Translations under genes and position numbers: made by a program
NCBI RefSeq assembly: GCF_001653975.1
Contig: NZ_CP014639.1
Span: forward strand, 1,049,134-1,113,133
Direction: 5' to 3'
DNA length: 64,000 nucleotides
Source: Candidatus Chlamydia sanziniae
Lineage (GTDB): Bacteria > Chlamydiota > Chlamydiia > Chlamydiales > Chlamydiaceae
Notes under the pieces: model-generated
Databases searched by the model: none
Told to the model about the DNA's origin: nothing
The model's input: the letters and a program-made list of their open reading frames with translations, nothing else
Part shown: positions 27,005 through 37,340 of the stretch, one piece after another
How positions within the stretch are numbered: the first letter of the stretch is position 1
Layout: the number at the start of each line of letters is the position of its first letter

Positions 27005-28770
27005 AATAGTGTCTCCTGGGTACCTTCAGTCCCTTCTTGACGTGGTTGCCGTATTAAAGGTGGGCGTGGTGTCCGTTCGACTCCACTTGTTGAAGGTTGC
27101 TCAGATAGGTCATAGGACGCCCTAGGCTGTTGCGTCCTAGGCCGGCTTGGCTGCTCCAGCCCCGCTGCTTTCATCCATTTTTTAGACATGTTTACAATAA
27201 AAAGGTCTCTTTCTTTAGGATCTAGCAAATGTTGTTTTCGGGTTTCAGTATTTTCAAAACATTTTTGTGCTAAATCTAAATAACGCTTGGCTATAGGCTC
27301 ATTAAAGTTAGTTCCTCGTTTATAGGATGCCTTTCTTCCAGGCGAGTGTCTTTGATCGTGGTGCTGTTGCTCACGAATCTCTACTAAGTCCTTCATCAAG
27401 GAAACCAGTAAAGGATGTGTAAGAATATTCCCACGATTAAGATCTCCAGTTCCAGGAACCAAATATAGGTGATAGTGTGCAAGGATAATTGCTAAAAGAG
27501 ACATGAGTTGGTTAGAAGTAAGCCAACAAGGTCTAGTTCCCCCATCTGTTGCTTCCGTAAGAACCCGAGCGGTTATTTGCATAACAGCTGCAGCAGTCAT
27601 TAACTTAAGGGATGCAGTAGAATTTTCTTTTATAGAATGTACCTGAAGTTTAGGCAAAGTATTGGCAATTTTATCCATATCGAAAGGATTAGCAACATGA
27701 GTTGTTCCGTTTCCCCAGGGAGAAATCACGCGTACCTGTTCTTTTAACTTGTTCTCATCTTCATAGAAATTTAATAAAGGCTGAGACATTCCTTTTAAAA
27801 TACAATTTCTCCAAAAAGAATTTTGTAATAAACTTGAGACATCCTGGAGACCATCACACCATATATCCATAGACTGTTGACTTAAAATCTCAGAAAAATC
27901 TGTAGAACACGCCCTACAAGCCTTCTCAAGGACATCTAAAGAAGGAATTTTTCCACTTTCTCCCCCTGCTAATAAAGCTAAAGTGTTCACACCACACGAA
28001 TACAATGCCATGAATAAAACGGCTTTCCCATATTTTTCCTCTAGGTTTTCAAGAGACTCTAGGTCAATAAAATAATGCTGTCTTCTTATTCCACAGAGAT
28101 TTCTCCACAAGCCACAACAAAACCTCCCGAAACTACCGCAACCACATTTTCCGTCTGGGCAACCACAGGAGGGACAACAACATTCTTTAGTACAACATTC
28201 TCCACATTGCTCATAACAAAAGTGCGCAGACTCTTTAGCAGCTTGACTAGTGACTGTCATGTAAATGAGCTGTGCTAAAGATGTTGTCATATCAAGAGGA
28301 GTTGCCGTACTTGCAGACGTTGCTAAATGAACAAACGCTTGGCTTAGGGCATCCCAATTCCCCCTAAAAAGATTAGAAGCGAGTACTCCTTGTCTTCCTA
28401 ACAAAAGAAGCAGCTGCTGCAACTGTTCTGAAGACAATCCAGAATTTCCGGCTGATTGTAGCAAGATATTTAAAAACTGCTGCGAATTTCCGGCTGAAGG
28501 CAGTGTAGATCCTGTAGGAAGCTGTGCTCCTGATTGAGTTTGCTGCCACCATTGAACAAGTTCCTGTAGTTGCGGTAGAGATATTCCTACTCCTGGCGTA
28601 CTAGGGGGAGAAGCAAGGACAGTTGTTGGCATCGAAGGCGTGGATTCGGAAGTCACTGTACCTGTTGTTAGAAGGGTATTTACGAAAGTACTGATTATAT
28701 TCGAGATGGGCTGAGGGATCGGTGCATTAGAAGTAAATTGTGGATTACTATTTCCTATAGGATTCACCAT
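27001..28770 (-). CDS. Cysteine-rich CteG-like candidate type III effector
   Basis: The position between an RluA-type gene and fabI matches CT105, which encodes CteG in C. trachomatis, a type III effector found at the Golgi and plasma membrane. The chain has 589 residues. Residues 1-160 are Ser/Thr/Pro/Gln-rich without a Sec signal, as expected of type III substrates. Residues 185-226 hold 14 cysteines in 42 residues. The C-terminal 60 residues are Pro/Arg-rich and disordered. I saw no transmembrane hairpin. Orthology is by place and general character, so sequence identity to CteG needs alignment. Confidence 0.65.
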   Translation of the reverse strand: MVNPIGNSNPQFTSNAPIPQPISNIISTFVNTLLTTGTVTSESTPSMPTTVLASPPSTPGVGISLPQLQELVQWWQQTQSGAQLPTGSTLPSAGNSQQFLNILLQSAGNSGLSSEQLQQLLLLLGRQGVLASNLFRGNWDALSQAFVHLATSASTATPLDMTTSLAQLIYMTVTSQAAKESAHFCYEQCGECCTKECCCPSCGCPDGKCGCGSFGRFCCGLWRNLCGIRRQHYFIDLESLENLEEKYGKAVLFMALYSCGVNTLALLAGGESGKIPSLDVLEKACRACSTDFSEILSQQSMDIWCDGLQDVSSLLQNSFWRNCILKGMSQPLLNFYEDENKLKEQVRVISPWGNGTTHVANPFDMDKIANTLPKLQVHSIKENSTASLKLMTAAAVMQITARVLTEATDGGTRPCWLTSNQLMSLLAIILAHYHLYLVPGTGDLNRGNILTHPLLVSLMKDLVEIREQQHHDQRHSPGRKASYKRGTNFNEPIAKRYLDLAQKCFENTETRKQHLLDPKERDLFIVNMSKKWMKAAGLEQPSRPRTQQPRASYDLSEQPSTSGVERTPRPPLIRQPRQEGTEGTQETLF

Positions 28771-29037
28771 AATTGTCTCCTAATCACTGCTTAAGTATTT
28801 TAGATTTCAATAAAAAATTTAGAATAAAATTTAATAAAAAAAAGAAGCACGTTAAAAAATCTCAAAAAAATTATATAGGATAAACCTAAGAAAAATCAAA
28901 AAAAATTTGATATTCATGAAAATCAGACTCGGAAAAACTGTAAATTCTCTCCCACAAAAAGTTTTCTTAATAATCGAAAAATGTGTTAGCCTTCTCAAAT
29001 TCATGCCTTAAAGAAAGTAAAAAACGAGGTTATATTT

Positions 29038-29937
29038 ATGTTGAAAATTGATTTAACTGGAAAGATAGCTTTCGTTGCAGGTGTTGGAGACGATCAGGGC
29101 TATGGTTGGGGCATTGCAAAATTGCTTGCTGAAGCTGGAGCAACAATTCTAGTGGGTACTTGGGTACCTATTTATAAAATTTTTTCTCAATCTTGGAAAC
29201 TGGGAAAATTTGATGAATCTCGAAAGCTTTCTAATGGAGAACTATTGCAAATTGCCAAGGTTTATCCAATGGATGCGAGTTTTGATACCCCTAGGGACGT
29301 TCCTAAAGAAATCTTGGAAAACAAACGTTATAAAGGCATATCAAGATTCACCATATCAGAAATTGCTACTCAAGTTACAGAAGATTTTGGGCATATCGAT
29401 ATTTTAATTCATTCTCTAGCGAATAGTCCTGAAATTTCCCAACCCTTATTAGAGACTTCTCGCAAGGGTTATCTGGAAGCGTTGAATACTTCGAGTTATT
29501 CTTTTGTTAGCCTTCTTTCCCACTTTGGTCCCATAATGAAGCCTGGGGCATCCACACTGTCCTTAACCTATCTAGCTTCTATGCGTGCAGTTCCTGGTTA
29601 TGGAGGGGGGATGAGTACAGCAAAAGCTGCTTTAGAAAGCGACACTAAAATCTTAGCTTGGGAAGCTGGGCGCCGTTGGGGAGTGCGTGTGAATACGATC
29701 TCTGCTGGTCCTCTCGCAAGCCGTGCAGGAAAAGCCATAGGTTTTATCGAAAAAATGGTAGATTATTACCTCGACTGGGCCCCTATTCCTAAACCTATGA
29801 CAGCGGAACACGTAGGAGCTGTGGCGGCTTTTCTAGCCTCACCGTTTGCCTCTGCAATTACAGGTGAAACCCTCTATGTTGACCATGGGGCAAATATCAT
29901 GGGAATTGGTCCAGAACTACTTCCTAAAAGCCCATAA
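29038..29937 (+). CDS. fabI: Enoyl-[acyl-carrier-protein] reductase (NADH)
   Basis: Last step of fatty-acid elongation. The 299-residue short-chain dehydrogenase has [20 protein letters not shown] (nucleotide binding, about 15-34) and the active-site Tyr and Lys in [12 protein letters not shown] (about 184-195). It is longer than E. coli FabI (262), with an insertion after residue 40, as in plant and apicomplexan enzymes. AGGTT-rich sequence precedes the ATG. It ends in a 14-base tail overlap with the HAD gene. Confidence 0.95.
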   Translation: MLKIDLTGKIAFVAGVGDDQGYGWGIAKLLAEAGATILVGTWVPIYKIFSQSWKLGKFDESRKLSNGELLQIAKVYPMDASFDTPRDVPKEILENKRYKGISRFTISEIATQVTEDFGHIDILIHSLANSPEISQPLLETSRKGYLEALNTSSYSFVSLLSHFGPIMKPGASTLSLTYLASMRAVPGYGGGMSTAKAALESDTKILAWEAGRRWGVRVNTISAGPLASRAGKAIGFIEKMVDYYLDWAPIPKPMTAEHVGAVAAFLASPFASAITGETLYVDHGANIMGIGPELLPKSP

Positions 29938-30811
29938 TTTTTTCATAATAATTCACTCCTGCCGCCCAAGCAGAAAGAATTCCTTTTTCTTTAGCAGGAG
30001 GGGCTAGAAAGTCTGCGTATTTATGCATATCTTTTGGAGAAGAGCTCATTACAATTTTAAAATCCCCTCTTTGGATGAGGTCTATGTCATTAGCGTCATC
30101 GCCAGAAGTCATGATGAAGGGTCTGTTGCCATAATAAAGTAAATCTACTATCCGATCTATAGCCTGCCCTTTCGAAATAGACCGGTCTGTAAAAAACAGA
30201 ATGGCATACTGAAAATCAAAAGGCCAACGCATCAATGTCATCGTCATACAAGACATAAATAGGTCATTTTTTTGGAATTCTTTTTGAATTCTTATCACTT
30301 CTTCCTTTTTGCCAAAGACTTTAGCGGCAACAAAACTTGGGTAAGGATAATCTGTTTTTAATGATCGCGTTTCTTTCAGTATTTTACGTTCTTCAGCATT
30401 AGGAAAATATCGAGGATCTATGTATTGATGTAACAGTTTAGCCGTAGGGGTCGGAGAAAAACGATAGCACTCATCCCCATAAAGCATGCCAGACTCTACC
30501 GTAAGCAGTGCTAACGCATCTTCTAACCCCTCCTGTAAACATGTGAGATATTCTGAAGAAATCCCTTGGGAATACAGAAGACACTGAGAAGCGGAAGACC
30601 ATGTAGACGCTCCGTTTTGACATCCTAATAAGAAGGGAATCGAAAGTTTTTTAAAAAGCTTAATTGCATACCTATAGTACCTTCCTGTAAGAAAAAATAT
30701 GTCCCACCCCGAGGCATGCAATGAATAAAGCGCAGCAATAACCTCTGAGTGGATTTCATGACTTTGATGTGTTATCGTACCATCAATATCAGTAGCTAAC
30801 AATTTCTTCAT
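29924..30811 (-). CDS. Cof-type HAD-superfamily phosphatase
   Basis: The nucleophile motif [10 protein letters not shown] is at the very N-terminus. LLGCQNGAS and [11 protein letters not shown] carry the other HAD motifs, and a C2-type cap is in the middle. Cof-type enzymes act on sugar phosphates, nucleotides or PLP. I chose ATG 30811 ([10 protein letters not shown], 295 residues). An in-frame GTG four codons upstream is possible. It matches CT103. It converges on fabI with overlap. Confidence 0.85.
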   Translation of the reverse strand: MKKLLATDIDGTITHQSHEIHSEVIAALYSLHASGWDIFFLTGRYYRYAIKLFKKLSIPFLLGCQNGASTWSSASQCLLYSQGISSEYLTCLQEGLEDALALLTVESGMLYGDECYRFSPTPTAKLLHQYIDPRYFPNAEERKILKETRSLKTDYPYPSFVAAKVFGKKEEVIRIQKEFQKNDLFMSCMTMTLMRWPFDFQYAILFFTDRSISKGQAIDRIVDLLYYGNRPFIMTSGDDANDIDLIQRGDFKIVMSSSPKDMHKYADFLAPPAKEKGILSAWAAGVNYYEKIMGF

Positions 30812-31155
30812 AAGATTTCTCACTTCTATGCAACATAAATTTCTAAGTCAATTTTAAAGCGCCTTCCCATTGACTCTATCAACTTCGATTAAAATTGCAG
30901 CAAATATTGAAAATATGTTCTATAATAAAAAGACTGCAATCGCATAATAGAAGATTCTTCTGAAGAACTTGCCACACGGCACTTGCAGGAATATACATCA
31001 TTACGGTTTAATTTACTTGGCAATCATCGTTCCATAATTTATATAACATTAACTAATAAATAATTCCTCCTCCATTTGCCTCATAGCTAGGTTACATGTG
31101 TACATCTTAAACTGAATTTGCAGTACTGTGGAGGTGTGTAAGAGGCTTTTCGCTT
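30812..31155. other. Spacer before the FliO-like gene
   Basis: 344 AT-rich bases with no convincing gene. A perfect TATAAT occurs near 30917 with poor -35 support. A short hairpin (TTCTTC-T-GAAGAA) lies near 30958-30970. GGAGG close to 31130 precedes the FliO-like start. No tRNA or known RNA motif was seen. Confidence 0.4.
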
Positions 31156-31635
31156 ATGATTTTTAAATTTTCTTCTTTCTTTGCTGAAATTGGAGAAGAT
31201 CTTGCTCTTGCAGAGCATGCTCAAGAACAAATTACATTTCAAGAAATGTTCCCTGGTAACATGAAATTAGAAATGTTCAAAATGCTTGGATCTCTAGCTT
31301 TACTTTTAGGGATCTTCGGTATTGGAGTATGGGCATTTAAAAAATTTCTCAAATCTCGGGGTCATGGCTTTACAAATTCCTCGAATATTAAAATTCTTGA
31401 CCGGCGTTCGTTAACTCCAAAAACCTCGATTTATCTTATTCATGTAGTAAATAAAATCCTGGTCATTGCAGAGAATGCTGAAAAAGTAACTCTACTCTCG
31501 GAGTTCCCTCCTAATATGGATATCAATGAGTATATTCAACAACAGAGAAAGCACTCTGCGTCCATAACCTCAGATTTGCTGAGTAAAGCCATACAAAAAA
31601 TTCAAAACAAACAACAAACAGATCAGAAATCTTAA
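31156..31635 (+). CDS. FliO-like flagellar/type III export membrane protein
   Basis: The 159-residue protein has one membrane span (about 45-65, LGSLALLLGIFGIGVWAF) and a following domain typical of FliO. That domain is IKILDRRSLTPKTSIYLIHV then KILVIAENAEKVTLLSEF (about 78-118). FliO assists assembly of the FliPQR export gate of flagella. Chlamydia lacks flagella but keeps FliF, FliH, FliI and FlhA homologs, so a FliO-like piece beside a chaperone gene fits a flagellar-type export subsystem. It precedes the Mcsc-like gene by 65 bases. Confidence 0.7.
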   Translation: MIFKFSSFFAEIGEDLALAEHAQEQITFQEMFPGNMKLEMFKMLGSLALLLGIFGIGVWAFKKFLKSRGHGFTNSSNIKILDRRSLTPKTSIYLIHVVNKILVIAENAEKVTLLSEFPPNMDINEYIQQQRKHSASITSDLLSKAIQKIQNKQQTDQKS

Positions 31636-31700
31636 TCTGATATGGTAAATAATTAAAACATATCACACTGCTCTGGGATCAATTTGGAGTATTTCCTAAC

Positions 31701-32189
31701 ATGACAACATGGACATTAAATCAAAATAGTTTATCAAAATTTCTTAAAAACTCAGGAATGGAGCCTTTTTTAGAGCGTGAGAGTGGCCTTATTTATATTA
31801 ATATTCAAGCAAATGATGTTGACTTGCCACTATTCTTTGTTATCCGTAATGAAGGAGAAATCCTTCAGTTTATTTGTTATTTTCCTTACCAACTCTATGA
31901 AACTCATAAGGAGTCGACAGCACGCCTGTTACATCTTTTGAATAGAGATATTGATATTCCAGGGTTTGGAATGGATGAAGAACAGGGGTTAATTTTTTAT
32001 CGCCTTGTGCTTCCTTGCTTGCAATCTAAGGTGCACGAAATGCTATTGCACATATATATTGATACAATAAAACTTGTCTGCGATAGTTTCTCACACGCTA
32101 TAGGCCTGATTTCCTCAGGAAATATGAATCTAGATCAATTGAAACAACAAGCACAGCAGGAACAAAGAAACAGGCAGAATAATACTTAG
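31701..32189 (+). CDS. mcsc: Type III secretion chaperone, Mcsc-like (CesT family)
   Basis: Acidic 162-residue protein with the CesT alternating strand pattern (YINIQANDVDLPLFFVI, residues 29-45), the helix HKESTARLLHLLNRD (about 70-85) and a glutamine-rich tail. It matches CT260, named Mcsc (multiple cargo secretion chaperone), which binds Inc effectors such as Cap1. Placement directly after a FliO-like protein and before the dnaQ-like gene is the chlamydial order. Ribosome site GGAG lies about 12 bases upstream. Confidence 0.8.
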   Translation: MTTWTLNQNSLSKFLKNSGMEPFLERESGLIYINIQANDVDLPLFFVIRNEGEILQFICYFPYQLYETHKESTARLLHLLNRDIDIPGFGMDEEQGLIFYRLVLPCLQSKVHEMLLHIYIDTIKLVCDSFSHAIGLISSGNMNLDQLKQQAQQEQRNRQNNT

Positions 32190-32202
32190 GTAAGGACAAC
32201 GT

Positions 32203-32898
32203 ATGACTCTCCTTGTTTTCTATGATACTGAAACAACAGGAACGCAGATAGATAAAGATCGTATTATAGAGATTGCTGCCTACAACGGTTCTACAGGAGA
32301 GTCTTTTGTTACTTACGTAAATCCTGACATTCCTATTCCTGAGGAAGCTTCAAAAATTCATGGTATCACTACAGAAACAGTGCTTTCTGCACCTAAATTT
32401 CCCGAAGCCTATGAAAATTTCAAGCAGTTTTGTGGAAGCACGTGCATCCTAGTTGCTCACAACAACGATGCCTTTGACTTGCCTTTAATTACTAGAGAAT
32501 GCCGTCGACATTCTCTAGAACCTTTAACAAATCGTACTGTAGATTCTTTGAAGTGGGCACAAAAATATCGGCCGGATTTACCCAAGCATAGTTTGCAATA
32601 TCTTCGTCAAGTCTACGGCATTGCTGAAAATCAAGCACATAGAGCTCTAGACGATGTCATTATCCTTTATAAGGTATTCAGAGCTATGATTGGAGATTTA
32701 GAAGGCGAACAAGTGTTTAACTTACTACAGGAAAACTGCCATCCTAAAGTTTTTAAAATGCCCTTTGGGAAATATAGAGGGAAGACACTCACCGAAATTC
32801 CTGCCTCCTACTTTGCATGGTTAGAAAGCCAGGGAGCTTTAGATAAACCAGAAAATAAAGATATAAAAGTGGCCATAGCTTTACTAAAAAAAACCTAA
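32203..32898 (+). CDS. dnaQ: DnaQ-like 3'-5' exonuclease with C-terminal DUF3820 tail
   Basis: The 231-residue protein has exonuclease motifs FYDTETTG (Exo I, residues 6-13), AHNNDAFDLPL (Exo II) and HRALDDVIIL (Exo III), so it is an intact DEDDh nuclease. Residues about 185-215 (MPFGKYRGKTLTEIP, then YFAWL) match the DUF3820 module often seen on bacterial exonucleases. It may be the proofreading epsilon subunit or a repair exonuclease; chlamydiae have a second dnaQ-like gene. It abuts mqnD. Confidence 0.88.
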   Translation: MTLLVFYDTETTGTQIDKDRIIEIAAYNGSTGESFVTYVNPDIPIPEEASKIHGITTETVLSAPKFPEAYENFKQFCGSTCILVAHNNDAFDLPLITRECRRHSLEPLTNRTVDSLKWAQKYRPDLPKHSLQYLRQVYGIAENQAHRALDDVIILYKVFRAMIGDLEGEQVFNLLQENCHPKVFKMPFGKYRGKTLTEIPASYFAWLESQGALDKPENKDIKVAIALLKKT

Positions 32899-33693
32899 AT
32901 GGCTTTTATGATACTCACGGCAGCTTTTTCTCTATGTCCGAATGATATCTTCCTTTTTCGGTCTTTTCTTGAACATCGCGATCATCAGCCCTATTTAGAC
33001 AAAATTACCATGGCTGATATACAAACACTCAATGCCTTAGCCTTACAACGACGCGTTTCCTTAATTAAAATATCGACAGCCTTATTTCCTTTAATCGCTG
33101 ATCATTATAATCTTATGGATGTTGGCAATACCTTAGGCTATGGTTGTGGACCGCTTGTTCTCTCTTTAAGTTCCCAGGAACCCTTAACCACATTAGCAAC
33201 ACCTGGAGAGACCACGACAGCTCATGTCCTTGCAAAGCGGTACTATCCCCTAGCGACTTTAGTCCCCATGCCTTACAACCATATAGTAGAAGCTATCTTA
33301 TCAAAAAAGGTTTGCGGCGGTGTCCTAATACATGAAGAACGTTTTAGTTACAATTCATCGCTTATATTACGCGCGGATTTAGGAGAACTTTGGGAACGTG
33401 AAACTTCGAGTCCTCTTCCTCTCGGTTGTCTAGTTATTGCCAAAAATATTCCCGTGGCTACTGTGGAAGCCTTAACCTTAGCCTTAAGAACATCCCTTCT
33501 TAATTCTCTAAAAGAACCTAAGATTGCAGGAAAAAAAGCTTTGGAATATGCCCAAAGCAAAGATCTTATGGTGATTCATAAGTTCATACACACCTACATT
33601 ACAGAAGAAACTTTTTGTTTATCTACAACGGGGAAAAAAGCATTAAAAACATTATGGAGATACTGTGCTCCGTTTATCAAACACACTGCCTAA
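32899..33693 (+). CDS. mqnD: 1,4-dihydroxy-6-naphthoate synthase, MqnD
   Basis: Enzyme of the futalosine route to menaquinone. The chain has 264 residues. The opening AFSLCPNDIFLFRSF (8-22) is the MqnD SPCPNDTF motif, and LGYGCGPLVLSL (about 79-90) is the conserved substrate loop. MqnA shares the fold, but the CPND motif favours MqnD. The start abuts dnaQ. MqnB follows with a 29-base overlap, so the two are cotranslated. Confidence 0.85.
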   Translation: MAFMILTAAFSLCPNDIFLFRSFLEHRDHQPYLDKITMADIQTLNALALQRRVSLIKISTALFPLIADHYNLMDVGNTLGYGCGPLVLSLSSQEPLTTLATPGETTTAHVLAKRYYPLATLVPMPYNHIVEAILSKKVCGGVLIHEERFSYNSSLILRADLGELWERETSSPLPLGCLVIAKNIPVATVEALTLALRTSLLNSLKEPKIAGKKALEYAQSKDLMVIHKFIHTYITEETFCLSTTGKKALKTLWRYCAPFIKHTA

Positions 33694-34345
33694 AATTTTG
33701 TGCATAATTGCAGATGATTCTGAGGCGCGTCCTTTACTAGAGCAGCTCTCCTTTCAACATATCGACGTGCATCTCTACCGTTGTAAGCCTAGGAATCCTC
33801 CGTTACTTTTAGACGTTTATATTGTTGATCATTGGGGTGGTCCTGCTGTGCTTGCAGCACTGGAAACATATCCCCAGGCATTGACTCACTATGACTTATG
33901 GATAAATATGGGATTTGCAGGATCCTGTTCTATAAAGCTATCTCTTGGGACATGCTATACTGTAAATTGCGTAGCTAAGCTTAATCAAGAGCCCATCCCC
34001 AACCTTTCTGAAGAACCAAAACTCTTTCCTATTCCTATAGATTCCCTACCGAGGGCTTTCCTAGTTACAACACATGTCCCTTATTGCCATGGTTTCCATA
34101 AGACTTTTCAACTCGTAGATATGGAGGGATATGCAATAGCCTTACAAGCAACAAAACACCAGATTCCTTATAGGATACTGAAAATTGCCTCGGACTATAC
34201 CCTACCGAATAGCTCTCAGCAAATACGTGCTCATACTCACCAGCTCGCTATAGAACTCTCCGAAGTATTCATAAAGATTTTACCAGAAATCTTTGAAACT
34301 ACAATTGCTTCTACTTTACTATCTCGAACCCCTCCTTTATCTTAA
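33665..34345 (+). CDS. mqnB: Futalosine hydrolase, MqnB
   Basis: 226-residue nucleoside phosphorylase/hydrolase family protein that cleaves futalosine to release hypoxanthine. NMGFAGSC (about 79-86) and the signature VDMEGYAIA (about 151-159) are present. The start is GTG at 33665 inside the mqnD end. Adjacent mqnD makes the pathway assignment firm. It ends in a 35-base tail-to-tail overlap with msbA. Confidence 0.85.
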   Translation: MLRLSNTLPKILCIIADDSEARPLLEQLSFQHIDVHLYRCKPRNPPLLLDVYIVDHWGGPAVLAALETYPQALTHYDLWINMGFAGSCSIKLSLGTCYTVNCVAKLNQEPIPNLSEEPKLFPIPIDSLPRAFLVTTHVPYCHGFHKTFQLVDMEGYAIALQATKHQIPYRILKIASDYTLPNSSQQIRAHTHQLAIELSEVFIKILPEIFETTIASTLLSRTPPLS

Positions 34346-36299
34346 GTTTCTCTGTACACCCTGGATGATGTCTGTTGAGATTTTCACGATCTCCCGTTCC
34401 TGAAAGCTCCCACATTTTTAAAAAGGCTGGGCAGTTACATAAAAGTTCTTCCTTAGTTCCTTCTGCTATTTTTTGACCATTCTCAAGATATAGCACTCTA
34501 TCGACGTGTTCAAGTGTGGAAAGCTTATGCGCAATAATAATCTGTGTACAATGCCCTTTAAGCTGGCCTATAATTTCTTTAATATAATTTTCACTGATAG
34601 CATCTAAAGAAGATGTTGCTTCATCCAATATGACAATAGGCGCCTTCTTTAACAATGCACGTGCTATTGTCAACCGTTGTTGTTGTCCTCCTGAAAGGTT
34701 TTTTCCTGATTCTTCAAGGAGACTATGGATCCCTTGAGGCAACCTTTGAACAAACTCATGGGCATAAGCCTGATGCAATGCCTCAAAAACCTGACTTTCA
34801 GTAATTTCCTGTCCACAGGTGAGATTATTCCATACGGTGTCGTAGAAAAGAAAGGGTGTCTGCAAAACACAAGCAATATGATCTCTTAAAGAAGCTTTGC
34901 TATATTGTGTTATCGGCTGAGAATCTATAAGAATTTCACCATGTGTAGTCTCATACAAGCGCGGTAAGAGCTTCGTTAATGTTGTTTTTCCTGATCCTGT
35001 AGGACCTACAATCCCTAAAGCTTCACCTTTATGAAGAGTAAAACTTAGATTTTGAATCACCTGCTTATCTTGGGAATAACCAAAAGAGACATTACGAAAC
35101 TCTATAGTCTTTTCTAATCCTACAAAGTGGGTAGTTGCGTAGTTGTGGTTTTGTAAATCCGGGTGCCTTAGGACTTCATAAAACCTTTCTGCAGCAGCAC
35201 AACCTTTCATAATTAGAGTGTTTTCATCTCCAAACTTTTTGACAGGATCATAGATCAAATAAAGAAGCCCGCAAAACACGATTAATTCCTCTGCAGGAAT
35301 AGTAAATTTATACATTCCAACAATCACTACAAAAGCAAAAAATAAAGAGGCTATCGTATGGAGCAAAGGACGAGGAAGAAGGCCATAAGCTGCGCTTTTT
35401 TCTTCTAATGCTGAAATTTTATTGTTATGTTCCCGATATTTTTTAAAAGCAAAGTTTTCTGTTCGAAATACCTTGACTGTCATAACTCCTGCGAGGAAAT
35501 CTAGAAGTACAGAAGAAAAAGAATCTTGGCTTTTCTGGATACGCCAAGCTAGCTTTTTGAGCTTCCTCGCAATTACAATAATAGGAAAAATAAAAACAGG
35601 AAAAGCTACGCAAATCAATAAGGAGAAACGCCAGGAAATAGACAAACAAATAGCAAGCGTAAGGATGAGAGTTAGGGGAGCTTGAATATAATTAATCATT
35701 AAAGAATTCACAGCTTGGGCAATGTTGGCAGAATCTGTCAGTACACGATTACTTAAATTTCCCATGTCATGAGCGTGGAAAAAGGTCATTGGAAGATTCT
35801 GCAATGCTTTAAAGTAATCCTCGCGTAGATCTCGGCTCACACGTATCGAAACTAGTTGAGCAAGAAAACGCTGAGCAAAGAGTGTAATTGCTTTAAAAAT
35901 TGCTACGCAGACAAGGAGGAATGCTAGACCTCGAAAACGTGTAAGATCAATATATTGGGTGATAAACCGTGAGAACTTACTCGTAATTGAAGTCGGGGTT
36001 TTTCCAAACTTAGTGATATAGGTCGTAGCTTGGGAAACATTTAAATTATTCGGATCGTCACTAATGGCAGGCCAAGCTTCCAGAACATCTTTTTGACTAA
36101 GCTGTGTCACTTTAACAAGCTTATCTTTTTCACGACGTCCAAAAAGTAGAAAAACGTCAGGACCTGTTTTGGCAATGATCCCTAAAGAAAAGATTTCCGC
36201 CTGAGACGATAACGTCAATCCCAAGATTGCCAATAAAGAACTTCCTAATATAATGAGATGTTTTTTATGCCTCAGGACCGCTTTCAGAAGTAGTTTCAT
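34311..36299 (-). CDS. msbA: ABC transporter with fused ATPase, MsbA-like lipid exporter
   Basis: 662-residue half-transporter that should flip lipid A-core across the inner membrane. TM1 is at about 14-33. Residues 34-118 form an extra polar segment before TM2, absent in the 580-residue E. coli MsbA. The ATPase domain has Walker [11 protein letters not shown], signature LSGGQQQRL, Walker [12 protein letters not shown] and switch His IAHKLSTL. It overlaps accA by 35 bases and mqnB by 35 bases. Substrate is inferred from the family. Confidence 0.85.
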   Translation of the reverse strand: MKLLLKAVLRHKKHLIILGSSLLAILGLTLSSQAEIFSLGIIAKTGPDVFLLFGRREKDKLVKVTQLSQKDVLEAWPAISDDPNNLNVSQATTYITKFGKTPTSITSKFSRFITQYIDLTRFRGLAFLLVCVAIFKAITLFAQRFLAQLVSIRVSRDLREDYFKALQNLPMTFFHAHDMGNLSNRVLTDSANIAQAVNSLMINYIQAPLTLILTLAICLSISWRFSLLICVAFPVFIFPIIVIARKLKKLAWRIQKSQDSFSSVLLDFLAGVMTVKVFRTENFAFKKYREHNNKISALEEKSAAYGLLPRPLLHTIASLFFAFVVIVGMYKFTIPAEELIVFCGLLYLIYDPVKKFGDENTLIMKGCAAAERFYEVLRHPDLQNHNYATTHFVGLEKTIEFRNVSFGYSQDKQVIQNLSFTLHKGEALGIVGPTGSGKTTLTKLLPRLYETTHGEILIDSQPITQYSKASLRDHIACVLQTPFLFYDTVWNNLTCGQEITESQVFEALHQAYAHEFVQRLPQGIHSLLEESGKNLSGGQQQRLTIARALLKKAPIVILDEATSSLDAISENYIKEIIGQLKGHCTQIIIAHKLSTLEHVDRVLYLENGQKIAEGTKEELLCNCPAFLKMWELSGTGDRENLNRHHPGCTEKLKIKEGFEIVK

Positions 36300-37239
36300 A
36301 AAGACCTATAGTGCGAAATTTCTCATACCGCTTTTCTAATAGTTCTTCTATAGCTAGATCTTTTAATCGTAACCACTCCCGAAGAATAAACTCTTGAACA
36401 TTGCGATATACCTGTGCGGGATCATGATGCGCTCCCCCAATAGGTTCCTTAATCACGGCATCTATAATACCGAATTGCTTTAGGTTTTCTCCATGCATTT
36501 TTAGCATGGCAGCTGCTTCACTATTTTTCTTAGGATCTTTCCAAAGAATGGAAGCACACCCCTCAGGAGAGATAACAGAGTAGTAGGAATGCTCTAACAT
36601 AGCAATAGAATCCCCGATAGCCATGCCTAGAGCACCTCCAGAACAGCCCTCACCGATGACGATGGTGATGATAGGAATAGCAAGTCTACTGAGTTCGAAA
36701 AGATTTTGAGCTATGGCCCAGCCCTGGCCTCGTTCTTCGGCAGTAAGTCCAGGATAAGCTCCTGGGGTATCTATTAAAAAAACAACAGGCAACCCAAATT
36801 TTTCAGCTAACTTTCCCAAACGTAAGGCCTTTCTAAAACCTTCAGGACACACCATACCAAAATTCCTATGAACACGGGAGACGGTATCACATCCTTTTTC
36901 CTGGCCAATAAGCATGATACGTCGCTCTTGGATTTTTGCAAATCCCCCAACGACTGCAGGATCATTACGAAATGTCCGATCACCACAAAGTTCAACAAAA
37001 TCCTCACACATTCCCTGAACATAGTTTACTGTACGAGGTCGCGAAGGATGACGACAAATCTGAACACGTTCCCAGGGGGTAAGATCTGAATAAATCTTCT
37101 CTTTTAATTTATCTAAACGCCTTTCCAATTTCTGAATCTCTGAAGAAGATAATAAAGAATTGTTCTTATTTTTTTCTTTGAATTCCGCTATTGTTTTTTC
37201 GTATTCTACGACTTGTTTTTCATGGGGAAGAAGTTCCAT
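36265..37239 (-). CDS. accA: Acetyl-CoA carboxylase carboxyltransferase subunit alpha
   Basis: Makes malonyl-CoA with AccD for fatty-acid synthesis. ATG 37239 ([10 protein letters not shown], 324 residues) gives family length; the frame runs on upstream for 20 weak codons. GQEKGCDT, the CoA-binding [15 protein letters not shown] and [13 protein letters not shown] are conserved. It lies about 100 bases after the CT266-like gene. The 35-base overlap with msbA couples lipid synthesis and lipid export. Confidence 0.95.
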   Translation of the reverse strand: MELLPHEKQVVEYEKTIAEFKEKNKNNSLLSSSEIQKLERRLDKLKEKIYSDLTPWERVQICRHPSRPRTVNYVQGMCEDFVELCGDRTFRNDPAVVGGFAKIQERRIMLIGQEKGCDTVSRVHRNFGMVCPEGFRKALRLGKLAEKFGLPVVFLIDTPGAYPGLTAEERGQGWAIAQNLFELSRLAIPIITIVIGEGCSGGALGMAIGDSIAMLEHSYYSVISPEGCASILWKDPKKNSEAAAMLKMHGENLKQFGIIDAVIKEPIGGAHHDPAQVYRNVQEFILREWLRLKDLAIEELLEKRYEKFRTIGLYETTSESGPEA

Positions 37240-37340
37240 AATTACGTGCTCTCTTCGTACAAAAAGGATGATTTTAATACAAATAATTCTTAAAAACAAT
37301 TATAGATCATAATTTAATCTACATTTTCAAAAATTTTTTT

